From Diplosphaera chodatii (lineage: Eukaryota; Chlorophyta; Trebouxiophyceae; Prasiolales; Stichococcaceae), in assembly GCA_032358165.1 (NCBI GenBank), contig JAALGY010000020.1:1054001-1118000 (forward strand): a stretch of DNA of 64,000 nt, in the 5' to 3' direction. Under the pieces are notes generated by a model, which was not told where the DNA came from, searched no databases, and worked only from the letters and a program-made list of their open reading frames with translations. Each line of letters starts with the position of its first letter. Positions within the stretch are counted from its first letter, which is position 1. Position numbers and translations under genes: made by a program. Positions 40,543 to 51,352 of the stretch are shown here, piece after piece.

Positions 40543-40546
40543 TCAT
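40543..40546 (-). promoter_or_regulatory. ATGA stop/start overlap of LINE-B ORFs
   Basis: The ORF2 start ATG (40546-40544) and ORF1 stop TGA (40545-40543) share two bases. This geometry supports termination-reinitiation, as known for some R1/SART-type LINEs. The other copy (1308-1311) reads ATGT. Confidence 0.65.
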
Positions 40547-42378
40547 GGCGCCCCGCCGCGGCGCCCTGCGGCGCCGCGGCCAGTCTGTGGGTCGAAGCCG
40601 GCGGCGGTGGATGCCCGGCCTGCAGTCCAGCGGGGCAGCGAGGGTAGCCAGTAGGCGCTGGGGCGGCTGCTGAGGCGGCCGCTCCTGGTGACTGTCGGGG
40701 AGGGTGACAGCGCGCCCTGGTTCCGTGTCACGGCCGCATGCGACCGCCAGGTGCCCGGCGGGTCGGCATCGTGGCGGGCGGCGCATGTGCGGGGCGTCCG
40801 CTGCCGGCGAGGCTGCAGCCAAGGCTGCTCCGGCGGGGCTGGTGATGGCGAAGTGGTGAGGGGCACGGGGCCCGGCTCCCTGTTGCAACGGGCGATGTCG
40901 GCGAGGGTGGTCTGGCGGTTTGCCCAGTGGCAACGCCAGCGGTTGGTGGTTGCCGTGAGGAGATGGAGGGCGACGGGTGTCAGGGGGACGCCGTGTGAGC
41001 GGTGTCGGTCGAGGTCGGATGCTGGCAGGGAGGAGGCCCACTCGGTGAGGATGTGGTCGAGAGGGGCGTGAGCGTCTGTGCCGTCCATGTGCAATACCTC
41101 CGACAACAGGGCCAAGTGGCCCGCTTCCATGACACAGCTGTCGGGCATCGAGGCGATGGCCACGTCGACGTCTGTGTGGGGGACCCAGTGTCCGGCCGGT
41201 GGGCAGCTGTCGTCGTGGCGGCGAAGGATGCGGTCGAGTGATGGCAGCAGCGTGCCAGGGATGGCAAGTCCAGTACCGCAAGTGGTCCAGGTGTTCCAGA
41301 GCACCGGCTCTGATTGGCGGGCCTCCTGCAGGGCGGCGGCAGCCGCCTGTGGCGAGAGCGCCGGAGCCAGATCGACCAGGTGGGAGAGGAAGCCCTCGGG
41401 GATGGGATCATGCACCATCTCTGAGTGCTGGGTGGTGGGGGCCGGTGCGGCTGGACCGCCGGACGGCGGTGCTAGCAGCGGAGGTGCCGCTGTACGGCTG
41501 CGGGCACGAGTGGAGACGCCCGTGAAGCCAAGCCCAGTGGGGCTTGCGCCAATGCGGCCGAGGGTAGAGGCCGCGGTGGGGGCCCTCAGGCGGCTGTGGA
41601 CAGCCGCATAGCTGGACACCTGTCGTGCAGCTCGGGCGGAGCCGTCCAGAGTGGCAAGGTCAGTCTCCATGGCGGCGACGCCAGCGTCTGTCGCTGGAGC
41701 TGGGGGCAACTGTGGAAGCACCTGAGTGGGAGAGTCAGCGTCCGCAGCGGCGGGGCCCATGGGGCCCATGGGGCCCAAGAGGTCGCCTGTGCGACGCCGT
41801 TGTGCTGGGGGAGGTGGCTGGTCGTCGGCTACTGATGCTGTGTCAGTGCCGTCGCTGTCGAGCATGGGGTGGCCAGCATCGTGGGAGCCGCCATCGTCGC
41901 CCGGAGGAGCCTCCGTGTCGCTCATGGGTGAAGCACCATCGTCAGAGGGGGCGGTGGCGGGCGTCTCGGTAGCCCGAGAGGCAGCTCTCGTGCTGGCGAC
42001 GTCGGGTGCCGGTGTGGTGGCGGCAGCTGGTGGCGGTGGCGACGGCGGTTGCGGAGGTGGGGGGTGTTGCTGGTGGGGTGACTGGCGGGGGGGTGTGATG
42101 AGGATGTCCCTGTCGCCGGAGAAGGTGGCAGTGACCGTGATAGGGCCAGTGTGGGCGCCGCGGTCGATGTCCCGCACCCGCGGGCAGAGACCATGTGCGG
42201 GGTCCTCCATCCTCACAATCGCCCTCACGACGGTGGTGTTCCCGTGAACCGTCTGCAGGTGGGCAGGCAGGCGGGCGCCTCCCAACATTTCGGTCAAGAC
42301 CTGGAAGTCCGAGTCGTTGTAGCCTGAGGCGAGCAACAGGGCCCGGGTGACTCCGGCAACGTTGTCGGCGTTGGCCAT
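40543..42378 (-). CDS. LINE-B ORF1, intact
   Basis: A 611-codon frame starting at ATG 42378 (MANADNVAGVTRALLL) and ending at TGA 40545-40543, which overlaps the ORF2 ATG as ATGA. The product is acidic then Ala/Pro/Arg-rich. Residues ~20-95 (FQVLTEMLGG to DILITPP) are the most globular part and may be a small alpha/beta RNA-binding fold; no CCHC knuckle is present. It presumably packages LINE-B RNA. A partial second copy lies at 1-1353. The assignment rests on position in the element; the fold is not identified. Confidence 0.72.
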   Translation of the reverse strand: MANADNVAGVTRALLLASGYNDSDFQVLTEMLGGARLPAHLQTVHGNTTVVRAIVRMEDPAHGLCPRVRDIDRGAHTGPITVTATFSGDRDILITPPRQSPHQQHPPPPQPPSPPPPAAATTPAPDVASTRAASRATETPATAPSDDGASPMSDTEAPPGDDGGSHDAGHPMLDSDGTDTASVADDQPPPPAQRRRTGDLLGPMGPMGPAAADADSPTQVLPQLPPAPATDAGVAAMETDLATLDGSARAARQVSSYAAVHSRLRAPTAASTLGRIGASPTGLGFTGVSTRARSRTAAPPLLAPPSGGPAAPAPTTQHSEMVHDPIPEGFLSHLVDLAPALSPQAAAAALQEARQSEPVLWNTWTTCGTGLAIPGTLLPSLDRILRRHDDSCPPAGHWVPHTDVDVAIASMPDSCVMEAGHLALLSEVLHMDGTDAHAPLDHILTEWASSLPASDLDRHRSHGVPLTPVALHLLTATTNRWRCHWANRQTTLADIARCNREPGPVPLTTSPSPAPPEQPWLQPRRQRTPRTCAARHDADPPGTWRSHAAVTRNQGALSPSPTVTRSGRLSSRPSAYWLPSLPRWTAGRASTAAGFDPQTGRGAAGRRGGAP

Positions 42379-42382
42379 GTGG

Positions 42383-42749
42383 TGTTTGTTTGTTTGTTTG
42401 TTTGTTTTTTACAAAGGGCGTCCAGACCAGAACCAAGCTCAAGAACAAGGCTCTGCGGCACAATGCGGCGTCTCATGTGTGAACGTGAGGGCGGCGAAAG
42501 AATGTCATGTCGCACATCAAGTGTCGAACTGTGCAGATGGAGGACACTGAAACCGCAAGGGAATGCAGGGTCCATGAGACCAGCGCAAGGCAATAGTCCC
42601 GGTGAGGAAGTCTAAGCTACATGGATGCAAACGTGCTGCAAAGGCTAAGAAGCGCGAGATCAGCAACGCCAACAACGCGGTCCAATCACCCAGGCCACAA
42701 ATGCAATGTCTAGATCGACGTGATTCCGTGCGATTCTACGTGATGCCAT
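42383..42749 (-). mobile_element. Element G, 3' part
   Basis: TTTG-repeat tail (~42383-42408), hairpin and G-specific 3' sequence. It is interrupted by LINE-A; the G body resumes at 44487 with the shared bases gccat (42745-42749, 44487-44491). Confidence 0.82.
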
Positions 42750-44486
42750 TGACATTGACATTGACATTGACATTGACATTGATTACATACTGGTGGTGGG
42801 CCATTTTGGCCTAGCCACAGGCTCTGGCGGAATAACCCAGAGCAACATGCACAACGAGTCGTGTCCGAAACCGTTCACTCCCCGCTGACAGGATGGGTCC
42901 ACTCAATCCCGGTTGGATGTACACCCCTCCAACTCTGCACAATGATCATGACAAACCCGCAGAAAGGCTGCCAGTTGCCCGGCATCTTGCTGCATAAAGT
43001 CCGCCACTGAGGTGATGTCGCTGTCCTGAAACAGCTCAGAATGCTGCACCCTCTGATCTACTAGAGCTGGACACCCCCAGACCATGTGCGCCTCATCATC
43101 CACCACGCCGCAGCTACACCGCTGACACAGCCGCTCTGCCCGCGGCAGACGCTGCCACCTCCCTGTCTCCACCCCCAGCATGTGACTGCCCATCCGAAAC
43201 TGTGCTAACCGCCGACGACCGGTCTTGGAGGCGACTGCCTGCAAGTAGCCGGCCAGCTGGTAGTTGTCACCGTTGACAGGGCCCCTGACTCCCAGCCACT
43301 CACGCACTTTGCGCAAGTCGCTGCCATTCACAGCATCGAATGTGCGGCGCTGCAGGTGTGCACTGACAACCGAAGTGTCAATGCGCTGCGGCACGCCGTC
43401 AACGATGGGTGACATGAAGTGCAGGAACGAGCACACCTGGGCAGCCCAGCATGCTGAGCTGGTCTTGCTGCGCCCCGGCCGGGTGGCCAGAGCACAGTTC
43501 TCCAGGAATGCCTGCTTGGTGAGGCGTGTGTCCGGCATTGCGACCAGCCGGTTCCAGAACCGGCAGATGGCCAGCGTTGCCGTGTGTGCCACCGGGAATC
43601 GCCCAAGCTCCCCCAACACCGCCACGTTGGGAGTGCCTGTACGCACTCCAAGAACAGACCGAAGAAACTTCCGATGGACAAGCTCACAAGTGTCCATGCC
43701 ACTACCGCACAACGCCCCCGGTCCCCATGTTTCGACACCATAAAGCATAACAGGACGTACTAGTGCATCGAACAAGTGTAGCTGCAGTGCTGGGTCATGC
43801 AAGCTCAGGTCATGGCAACGATGCTGCAATGCAAGTGCGGCGCGCTGGGCGGAGGCCGCTCTGCCGATGCTAGCGGCAGCAAAAGAACTACGACTGGAAA
43901 TGTCAACCCCCAAATATGTAAACGAGTCCAGCATTTCGATGGGAGCATGCATGTAGGTGAGAACCGGTGGTGCAGCAGCCTGGGCTCCGTACACCACGAC
44001 CTTAGTCTTCTTCACGTTGACGGTGAGGCGCCACCGCTTGCAGTACGACTCCAGCAGGTCGAGCTGCGCCTGCAGGCCGCGTACGGATGTGGACACCAGG
44101 TCCAGATCATCTGCATAGAAGAGGGCAGGTGCCTGCACACCACACAGGGTGGGCAGGTCCAGGTCCGCGCCGGCAGCCTCCAGCTCCGCTTGGAAATCGT
44201 CAATGTAAATCCCGAAAAGGGTTGGAGATAGTGGACATCCCTGCTTAACCCCCAGAGTGCTCTGAAATGTGTCGGACATTCCCCCCTCAAACTGCAGTGC
44301 CATGGGCACATCAGCATACAGTGCCTGCACGCCCCTCAGAAACTCCCCATGCACCCCAATCCGCTGCAGCTTCTCCCAAAGCAAATCACGAGGTACAGTG
44401 TCGTATGCTTTCTTGAAATCGACAAAGCAAGAGTATAGAGGCTGCTTATCTGCCTTGGCCTTCTCAATGAGGGTGCGAACGACGAA
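42750..44486 (-). mobile_element. LINE-A, 5'-truncated in RT, inside element G
   Basis: A 1.74-kb LINE-A with an expanded tail (five TGACAT units on the plus strand), 3' UTR and ORF2 from FVVRTLIEK onward. The TSD gccat is 5 bp. The G sequence is contiguous across the empty site at 25,170-25,185. Confidence 0.9.
42903..44486 (-). pseudogene. LINE-A ORF2 C-terminal half, undamaged
   Basis: About 527 codons from residue ~626 to the stop. RT residues CFVDFKKAYD, KQGCPLSP and FYADD and the CCHC knuckle (LCQRCSCG...HMVWGC) are all present without a frameshift. The endonuclease and RT fingers are missing by 5' truncation. It shares subfamily markers (VVVYGAQ rather than VVVYAAQ) with the copy at 16.1-16.7 kb. 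Confidence 0.85.
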
Positions 44487-46160
44487 GCCATCAATACTGC
44501 TGGATTGCTATGACCGCCGCTGATGCGGCCGGAGCTAGCGGCAGACTGCGGCAATGGCAGCTGCGGCCAGCGGCGGCGGCGGCAGCTGGCGATGACTAAG
44601 CTGCGCGGCTGAGGAGGCAGCACACGCCGATATGACCATGTGACACAGCCGCGGGTATGTGCATCTGCAGTCTGAGGAGAAAGGTCTGTGAGTGTCGGCT
44701 GTCGATGGCAAGGCGGCGCAGCTGATGCCAGACGCCAGTCTACAGCAGGCTCCCCCAAACCGCTGCAAACCGGATCTGACAAGAGCCAAGGCGCTGCTGG
44801 AGCTGCGTAGATGGATGCTGTGCGCCGCTGAACGCCGGATGTGCGCCTGGCCGCTACAGGGTGACCAAGCCTGCAGCAGCGCAGTCGCGCATGCGGCGCA
44901 GGCGGCTGAAGCGGCTGCTGTGAAGGCTGATGGCGGGCTAACGGCTGTCAGCGTATCATGACGCCGTGTGTGATGGCTGCAGAGCTGTGATGACGCCGGC
45001 CAGGTTGTGAAGGCGGTTTCCGAAACCGCTGTGCTGCGGGATCCCTGCTGATCGCCAAACCGAACTGCCCCCGAAGTCCGGCTGGCGACGCAGGGCCGGC
45101 TGCAGGCGGCTCCTATGACGATGTAGAAGCTGCTGAAGGTGATGGTGAAGGCGTAGAACCGTAGGAGACGGCGTTGAAGGGGCTGGCCTGTGGAGGCGTG
45201 CTGGGTGGTTTGGGGGTCGAAGGCGGCGACTGTGGACTTTCCGTTTGAGCGCTTGCAGTTGACGACGATGAGGAAGGCGCTGAGTGGCTGTGTGAGCGTA
45301 GAAGCGGTGTGGACGTCAGGTTTGGCTGGTAGAGGTGTTGTGCTGCCGGGATGGCAACAATTTGGGCTGCTGTGATGGGCCGCAAGGCTGGCACGCTGCT
45401 CGCGGAGGCAAGCAAGAGTGGCGAAGGCGATAACGATGCGTGTGATAGCAGCGGCAGGCCGTGCCAGGGGGCCGCTCCCCCTGGCACGGTGAAAACGGAA
45501 AGTCGGCCATGTGGTGGATGATCAGCTCGGTAGTGCCGAGGGGCAGCAGCATGCCGCAGGGCTGACACTGAGTGGCCGTGACTTGGAGCTCGGCGCCCGT
45601 GGAGGGTGACAGCAAGGTGAAGCCGCGCTGCTGCAATAGGGCATCCACGTGGGCGACGCCGCCGCGAGCAGCGGTGGCGAAGAGCTTGACAGTGAGGACG
45701 CCATCACCAACAGCATGGGCACCCATCAGGTCGAAGGTGCCAATGCGGTTGTCCAGCAGCTGGATGAGCTCGAGCTTGACTGTGTTGGCGTCAGCGGTGG
45801 CTGGCAAGGCGACCTTGACTGCAATGGGCAGCAGCGCAAGGCTGGTCGCCAGGTCGACAGCACGTTCGGCCCGTAGCCTAGGTGCGCCACCGCGCCGCAG
45901 CTGCTCAAGCGAGAGCGTGAGGCTCATGGCTGGGCGAGGTGCAGGATGGCCGTGGTGGTGGGCGTTGGTGTAAGTGTTGGATGAGGGGCGATGGCGGCGA
46001 TGGCGGCCGCTGCTGCGGCCATGTGTGGGGAAAGGCCTAGCTGTTGGGGGTTGGGGGGCGGTGGGCGTGGCGGGAAGCATGCTGAAGGGGTGGGTACGGA
46101 GGGTTGTGGCGTGGGCGGCAGGCAGGTGCTGGGCAGCAGTGCAGCAGTGCAGGGCAGCAC
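44487..46160 (-). mobile_element. Element G, body and 5' region
   Basis: 44,487-45,507 matches the G copy at 25.19-26.20 kb. 45,508-46,160 has no second copy here and holds a candidate ORF. The inverted repeat gcggtttc/gaaaccgc lies near 45,015. The 5' side passes into 98-bp repeats, which could be a 5' tandem promoter region or simply the insertion site. Confidence 0.65.
45316..45927 (-). CDS. Hypothetical protein of element G (possible ORF1)
   Basis: The ATG at 45927 opens a frame of about 203 codons. The first ~150 residues (MSLTLSLEQLRRGG to ELIIHHMADF) look globular, with alternating helical and beta-like segments and a CQPC pair (TATQCQPCGM). The tail after FPFSPCQGERPPG is low-complexity and overlaps Pro/Ser-rich frames. 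I recognise no family. Lying at the 5' side of an element that has an AAAC tail, it could be an ORF1 of an otherwise deleted autonomous LINE, or a captured host exon. Confidence 0.4.
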   Translation of the reverse strand: MSLTLSLEQLRRGGAPRLRAERAVDLATSLALLPIAVKVALPATADANTVKLELIQLLDNRIGTFDLMGAHAVGDGVLTVKLFATAARGGVAHVDALLQQRGFTLLSPSTGAELQVTATQCQPCGMLLPLGTTELIIHHMADFPFSPCQGERPPGTACRCYHTHRYRLRHSCLPPRAACQPCGPSQQPKLLPSRQHNTSTSQT

Positions 46161-48167
46161 TCAGAGCAAGGTGCAGCAGGTGGCAGGCTGAGGGTAGTGG
46201 CGGATGCTGGAGGGAGGCAGGCTGGTGATGGCGACGGCGGCAGGCGGCGGGCGGCACTCAGACCAGGGTGCAGCAGGTGGCAGGCTGAGGGTGGTGTGGA
46301 TGGTGGTGAGGATGGCAGGCTGGTGTTGGCGGCGGCGGCAGGCGGCGGGCAGCACTCAGATCAGGGTGCAGCAGGTGGCAGGCTGAGGGTGGTGTAGGTG
46401 GTGGTGAAGACGGCAGGCTGGTGTTGGCGGCGGCGGCAGGCAGCGGGCAGCACCCAGGTCAGGGTGCAGCAGGTGGCAGGCTGAGGGTGGTGCGGGTGGT
46501 GGTGAAGACGGCAGGCTGGTGTTGGCGGCGGCGGCAGGCGGTGGGCAGCACTCAGAGCGGGGTGCAGCAGGTGGCAGGCTGAGGGCGTGTGGATGGTGGT
46601 GAAGACGGCAGGCTGGTGTTGGCGGCGGCGGTAGGTGGCGGGCAGCACTCAGACCAGGGTGCAACAGGTGGCAGGCTGAGGGCGGTGTGGATGGTGGTGA
46701 CAACGGCAGGCTGGTGTTGGCGGCGGCGGCGGGCGGCGGGCAGCACTTAGATCAGGGTGCAGCAGGTGGCAGGCTGAGGGTGGTGTGGATGGTGGTGAAG
46801 ATGGCAGGCTGGTGTTGGCGGCGGTGGCAGGCGGTGGGCAGCACTCAGATCAGGGTGCAGCAGGTGGCAGGCTGAGGGTGGTGTGGCTGGTGGTGAAGGC
46901 GGCACCTGGTGTTGGCGGCGGCGGCAGGCGGCGGGCGGCACTCAGGCGAGGGTGCAGCAGATGGCAGGCTGTGGGTGGTGTGGATGGTGGTGAGGATGGC
47001 AGGCTGGTGTTGGCGGCGGCGGCAGGCGGCGGGCGGCACTCAGATCAGGGTGCAGCAGGTGGCAGGCTGAGGGTGGTGTGGCTGGTGGTGAAGGCGGCAC
47101 CTGGTGTTGGCGGCGGCGGCAGGCGGCGGGCGGCACTCAGGCGAGGGTGCAGCAGATGGCAGGCTGTGGGTGGTGTGGATGGTGGTGAGGATGGCAGGCT
47201 GGTGTTGGCGGCGGCGGCAGGCGGCGGGCGGCACTCAGACCAGGGTGCAGCAGGTGGCAGGCTGAGGGTGGTGTGGATGGTGGTGAGGATGGCAGGCTGG
47301 TGTTGGCGGCGGCGGCAGGCAGCGGGCAGCACTCAGGTCAGGGTGCAGCAGGTGGCAGGCTGAGGGTGGTGTGGATGGTGGTGAAGGCGGCAGGCTGGTG
47401 TTGGCGGCGGCGGCGGGCGGCGGGCAGCACTTAGATCAGGGTGCAGCAGGTGGCTGGCTGAGGGTGGTGTGGATGGTGGTGAAGATGGCAGGCTGGTGTT
47501 GGCGGCGGCGGCAGGCGGCGGGCAGCACTCAGATCAGGGTGCAGCAGGTGGCAGGCTGAGGGTGGTGTGGCTGGTGGTGAAGGCGGCACCTGGTGTTGGC
47601 GGCGGCGGCAGGCGGCGGGCGGCACTCAGGCGAGGGTGCAGCAGATGGCAGGCTGTGGGTGGTGTGGATGGTGGTGAGGATGGCAGGCTGGTGTTGGCGG
47701 CGGCGGCAGGCGGCGGGCGGCACTCAGACCAGGGTGCAGCAGGTGGCAGGCTGAGGGTGGTGTGGGTGGTGGTGAGGATGGCAGGCTGGTGTTGGCGGCG
47801 GCGGCAGGCAGCGGGCAGCACCCAGGTCAGGGTGCAGCAGGTGGCAGGCTGAGGGTGGTGCGGCTGGTGGTGAAGACGGCGGGCTGGCGTTGGCGGCGGC
47901 AGCGGGCGGCGGGCAGCACTTAGATCAGCGTGCAGCAGGTGGCAGGCTGAGGGTGGTGTGGATGGTGGTGAAGGCGGCAGGCTGGTGTTGGCGGCGGCGG
48001 CGGGCGGCGGGCAGCACTTAGATCAGGGTGCAGCAGGTGGCAGGCTGAGGGTGGTGTGGATGGTGGTGAAGATGGCAGGCTGGTGTTGGCGGCGGCGGCA
48101 GGCGGCGGGCAGCACTCAGATCAGGGTGCAGCAAGTGGCAGGCTGAGGGTGGTGTGGCTGGTGGTGA
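46161..48167. repeat. 98-bp minisatellite array, ~20 units
   Basis: Tandem 97-98-bp units (gcagcaggtggcaggctgag, gctggtgttggcggcggcgg). Variant units recur with higher-order spacing: 195 bp (46845/47040) and 684 bp (46747/47431). The plus strand is strongly G-rich. No gene is seen. Confidence 0.9.
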
Positions 48168-48756
48168 AGACCCTGGTGCCCGGTGTTGTGCATATCGGAC
48201 AGCTTGCGGCATCAGCCGCCAGCCCTCTGTTGTTTGCTAGCGCCGGCCCTCAGTCCCCTTGGGTTTGGTTGCTTTCACCAGCATGCAGGGCGCCTCGCGG
48301 CGTATCCGGTCCCAGCGGGCCCAGAGCTCGGCGTACTTGTACGCAACCGGTCCCTGCATGTCTGCGCGGGGTTTTCTGGGTTTACCCGCGGGTGCCGTGG
48401 CACGTGGACAGACAGACGTTACGACATTTCTAGAGTGGTAGACCCGCAGCGGTGCGACTTCGCCGCGAGTGCGTGGCATTGCTGCCGCCGCCGCTAGGTC
48501 CCCGCACTTGTACGACCATTAGGTAGCCTTCCTCATCGGGACTATTGCCTTTCGCTGGTCTCATGGGCCCTGCATTCCCTTGTGGTTTCAGTGTCCTCCA
48601 TCGACATATTTCGAACATGACGTTTTGATGACATACTCAGCCGCCCTCACGTTCACACGTGAGAAGCCGCATTGTGCCGCAGAGCCTTGTTCTTGAGCTT
48701 GGTTCTGGTCTGGACGCCCTTTGTAAAAAACAAACAAACAAACAAACAAACAAACA
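48168..48756 (+). mobile_element. Element F, 5'-truncated, at array entrance
   Basis: F core from accctggtgcccggtgttgt to the AAAC tail (~48724-48756), joined on the left to the 98-bp array. It differs from the F tails inside the following tandem units at several sites (gaacatgacgttttg versus gagcatgacgttgtg). Confidence 0.85.
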
Positions 48757-49527
48757 AAATCCTGGACTCCCACCACCACTCACCCTTACCTATACGCCCG
48801 TACCTCATCTGCCCTGTCAGCACTGGACCAAGATCAAGAACAAGAGCAAGAGCAAGACCAAGACCTTAGTAGCATGACAACACCTAGCAGCGGCCACCCG
48901 CGGAGCCCGCGCGGATGGGAGCACCTGCCTCAGAAGACCCTGGTGCCCGGTGTTGTGCATATCGGACAGCTTGCGACGTCGGCCGCCAGCCCTCTGTTGT
49001 TTGCCAGCGCCAGCCCTCAGTCCCTTTGGGTTTGGTTGCTTTCACCAGCATGCAGGGCGCCTCGCGGCGTATCCGGTCCCAGCGGGCCCAGAGCTCGGCG
49101 TACTTGTACGTAACCGGTCCCTGCATGTCTGCGCGGGGTTTTCTGGGTTTACCCGCGGGTGCCGTGGCACGTGGACAGACAGACGTTACGACATTTCTAG
49201 AGTGATAGACCCGCAGCGGTGCGACTTCGCCGCGAGTGCGTGGCATTGCTGCCGCCGCCGCTAGGTCCCCGCACTTGTACGACCATTAGGTAGCCTTCCT
49301 CATTGGGACTATTGCCTTTCGCTGGTCTCATTGGCCCTGCATTCCCTTGTGGTTTCAGTGTCCTCCATCGACATATTTCGAACATGACGTTTTGATGACA
49401 TACTCAGCCGCCCTCACGTTCACACGTGAGAAGCCGCACTGTGCCGCAGAGCCTTGTTCTTGAGCTTGGTTCTGGTCTGGACGCCCTTTGTAAAAAACAA
49501 ACAAACAAACAAACAAACAAACAAACA

Positions 49528-50353
49528 AAGCAACGGTGGGCCTGCTCAAATTAGTTGCTTTATCTGTTGCAGCGGCGCAGCTTGCACCTTGTCTTGCATC
49601 TGTTTTCAACGCTTGTCAAAGGGTGGCAGCGTTGCCAAGGGGCTGGGCTCTGTGCGGCATTACGCCGGTTCACAAGGGGGGCGACGCATCCGATCCGGGT
49701 AATTACCGTGGCATTGCTGTTGGCTCTTTATTGGCAAAGCTGTATGCTTGCATGCTTAATGAAAAGCTTATGAGGTGGACCGAGCAGCACCAGCTGCGCG
49801 CACGCGGACAGGCGGGCTTCCGCAAGGACCACCGCACCACCGATCAAACCTTCGTCGTTCGCACCCTCATCGAGAAGGCCAAGGCAGATAAGCAGCATCT
49901 GTACTCTTGCTTTGTCGATGTCAAGAAAGCATACGACACTGTACCTCGTGATTTGCTTTGGGAGAAGCTGCAGCGGATTGGGGTGCATGGGGAGTTTCTG
50001 AGGGGCGTGCAGGCGCTGTATGCTGATGTGCCCATGGCATTGCAGTTTGAGGGGGGAATGTCCGACACATTTCATAGCACTCTGGGGGTTAAGCAGGGAT
50101 GTCCACTATCTCCAACCCTTTTTGGATTTTTTTGACGATTTCCAAGCGGAGCTGGAGGCCGCCGGCGCGGACCTGGACCTGCCCACCCTATGTGGCGTGC
50201 AGGCACCTGCCCTCTTCTATGCAGATGATCTGGACCTGGTGTCCACATCCGTACGCGGCCTGCAGGCGCAGCTCGACCTGCTGGAGTCGTACTGCAGGCG
50301 GTGGCGCCTCACCGTCAACGTGAAGAAGACTAAGGTCGTGGTCCATGCAGCTT
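49528..50353 (+). pseudogene. LINE-A RT fragment, unit 1
   Basis: ORF2 residues ~519-790 (ATVGLLKL to KKTKVVVH), including CFVDVKKAYD (Phe to Val change beside the catalytic Asp), KQGCPLSP and FYADD. A net 2-nt loss near 50126-50136 (ggatttttttgac in place of gggatttacattgac) shifts the frame just before YADD. No endonuclease or C-terminal knuckle. It begins with caaagcaacgg, directly after an F tail. Confidence 0.88.
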
Positions 50354-51352
50354 AGACTTCCTCACCGGGACTATTGCCTTGCGCTGGTCTCATGGGCCCT
50401 GCATTCCCTTGTGGTTTCAGTGTCCTCCATCGACATATTTCGAGCATGACGTTGTGATGACATACTCAGCCGCCTTCACGTTCACACGTGAGAAGCCGCA
50501 TTGTGCCGCAGAGCCTTGTTCTTGAGCTTGGTTCTGGTCTGGACGCCCTTTGTAAAAAACAAACAAACAAACAAACAAACAAACAAAATCCTGGACTCCC
50601 ACCACCACTCACCCTTACCTATACGCCCGTACCTCATCTGCCCTGTCAGCACTGGACCAAGATCAAGAACAAGAGCAAGAGCAAGACCAAGACCTTAGTA
50701 GCATGACAACACCTAGCAGCGGCCACCCGCGGAGCCCGCGCGGATGGGAGCACCTGCCTCAGAAGACCCTGGTGCCCGGTGTTGTGCATATCGGACAGCT
50801 TGCGACGTCGGCCGCCAGCCCTCTGTTGTTTGCCAGCGCCAGCCCTCAGTCCCTTTGGGTTTGGTTGCTTTCACCAGCATGCAGGGCGCCTCGCGGCGTA
50901 TCCGGTCCCAGCGGGCCCAGAGCTCGGCGTACTTGTACGTAACCGGTCCCTGCATGTCTGCGCGGGGTTTTCTGGGTTTACCCGCGGGTGCCGTGGCACG
51001 TGGACAGACAGACGTTACGACATTTCTAGAGTGATAGACCCGCAGCGGTGCGACTTCGCCGCGAGTGCGTGGCATTGCTGCCGCCGCCGCTAGGTCCCCG
51101 CACTTGTACGACCATTAGGTAGCCTTCCTCATTGGGACTATTGCCTTTCGCTGGTCTCATTGGCCCTGCATTCCCTTGTGGTTTCAGTGTCCTCCATCGA
51201 CATATTTCGAACATGACGTTTTGATGACATACTCAGCCGCCCTCACGTTCACACGTGAGAAGCCGCACTGTGCCGCAGAGCCTTGTTCTTGAGCTTGGTT
51301 CTGGTCTGGACGCCCTTTGTAAAAAACAAACAAACAAACAAACAAACAAACA

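Larger units (their letters stand above)
33989..40546 (-). pseudogene. LINE-B ORF2: endonuclease-RT, frameshifted, very long
   Basis: It starts at the ATG of ATGA (40546). The EEP endonuclease shows SLNVNGL (Asn16), LQETHQ (Glu45), CGDFNC and SDHRG. The RT follows (about residues 560-850 allowing for frameshifts): INADVKIASRAFATRL, FLDFAKAFDWMD, SGALQGSPPSSLLY and the catalytic box as HADD. Frameshifts fall near 38,745, near 38,115 and between 36,000 and 36,300. A ~1,000-residue C-terminal extension follows, Pro/Ala-rich, with CCRWPAC/HVLLHC as a CCHC-like knuckle near the end and a stop at 33989. At roughly 2,100 codons it is far longer than usual LINE ORF2 proteins. It is inactive as read, unless the shifts are sequence errors. 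Confidence 0.82.
33932..42382 (-). mobile_element. LINE-B, most complete copy
   Basis: Minus strand: ORF1 (42378-40543), overlapping ORF2 (40546-33989), and a 3' UTR of ~57 bp (33988-33932) ending against 92-bp repeats. A SINE-E lies in ORF2 (36001-36234). The 5' side abuts the AAAC tail of element G. Without the SINE the element is about 8.2 kb. Confidence 0.85.

Noticed and set aside
46161..48167. Repeated ~64- to 190-codon ORFs in the 98-bp array
   Set aside because: They recur with the repeat period on both strands and reflect GC-rich composition, not genes.
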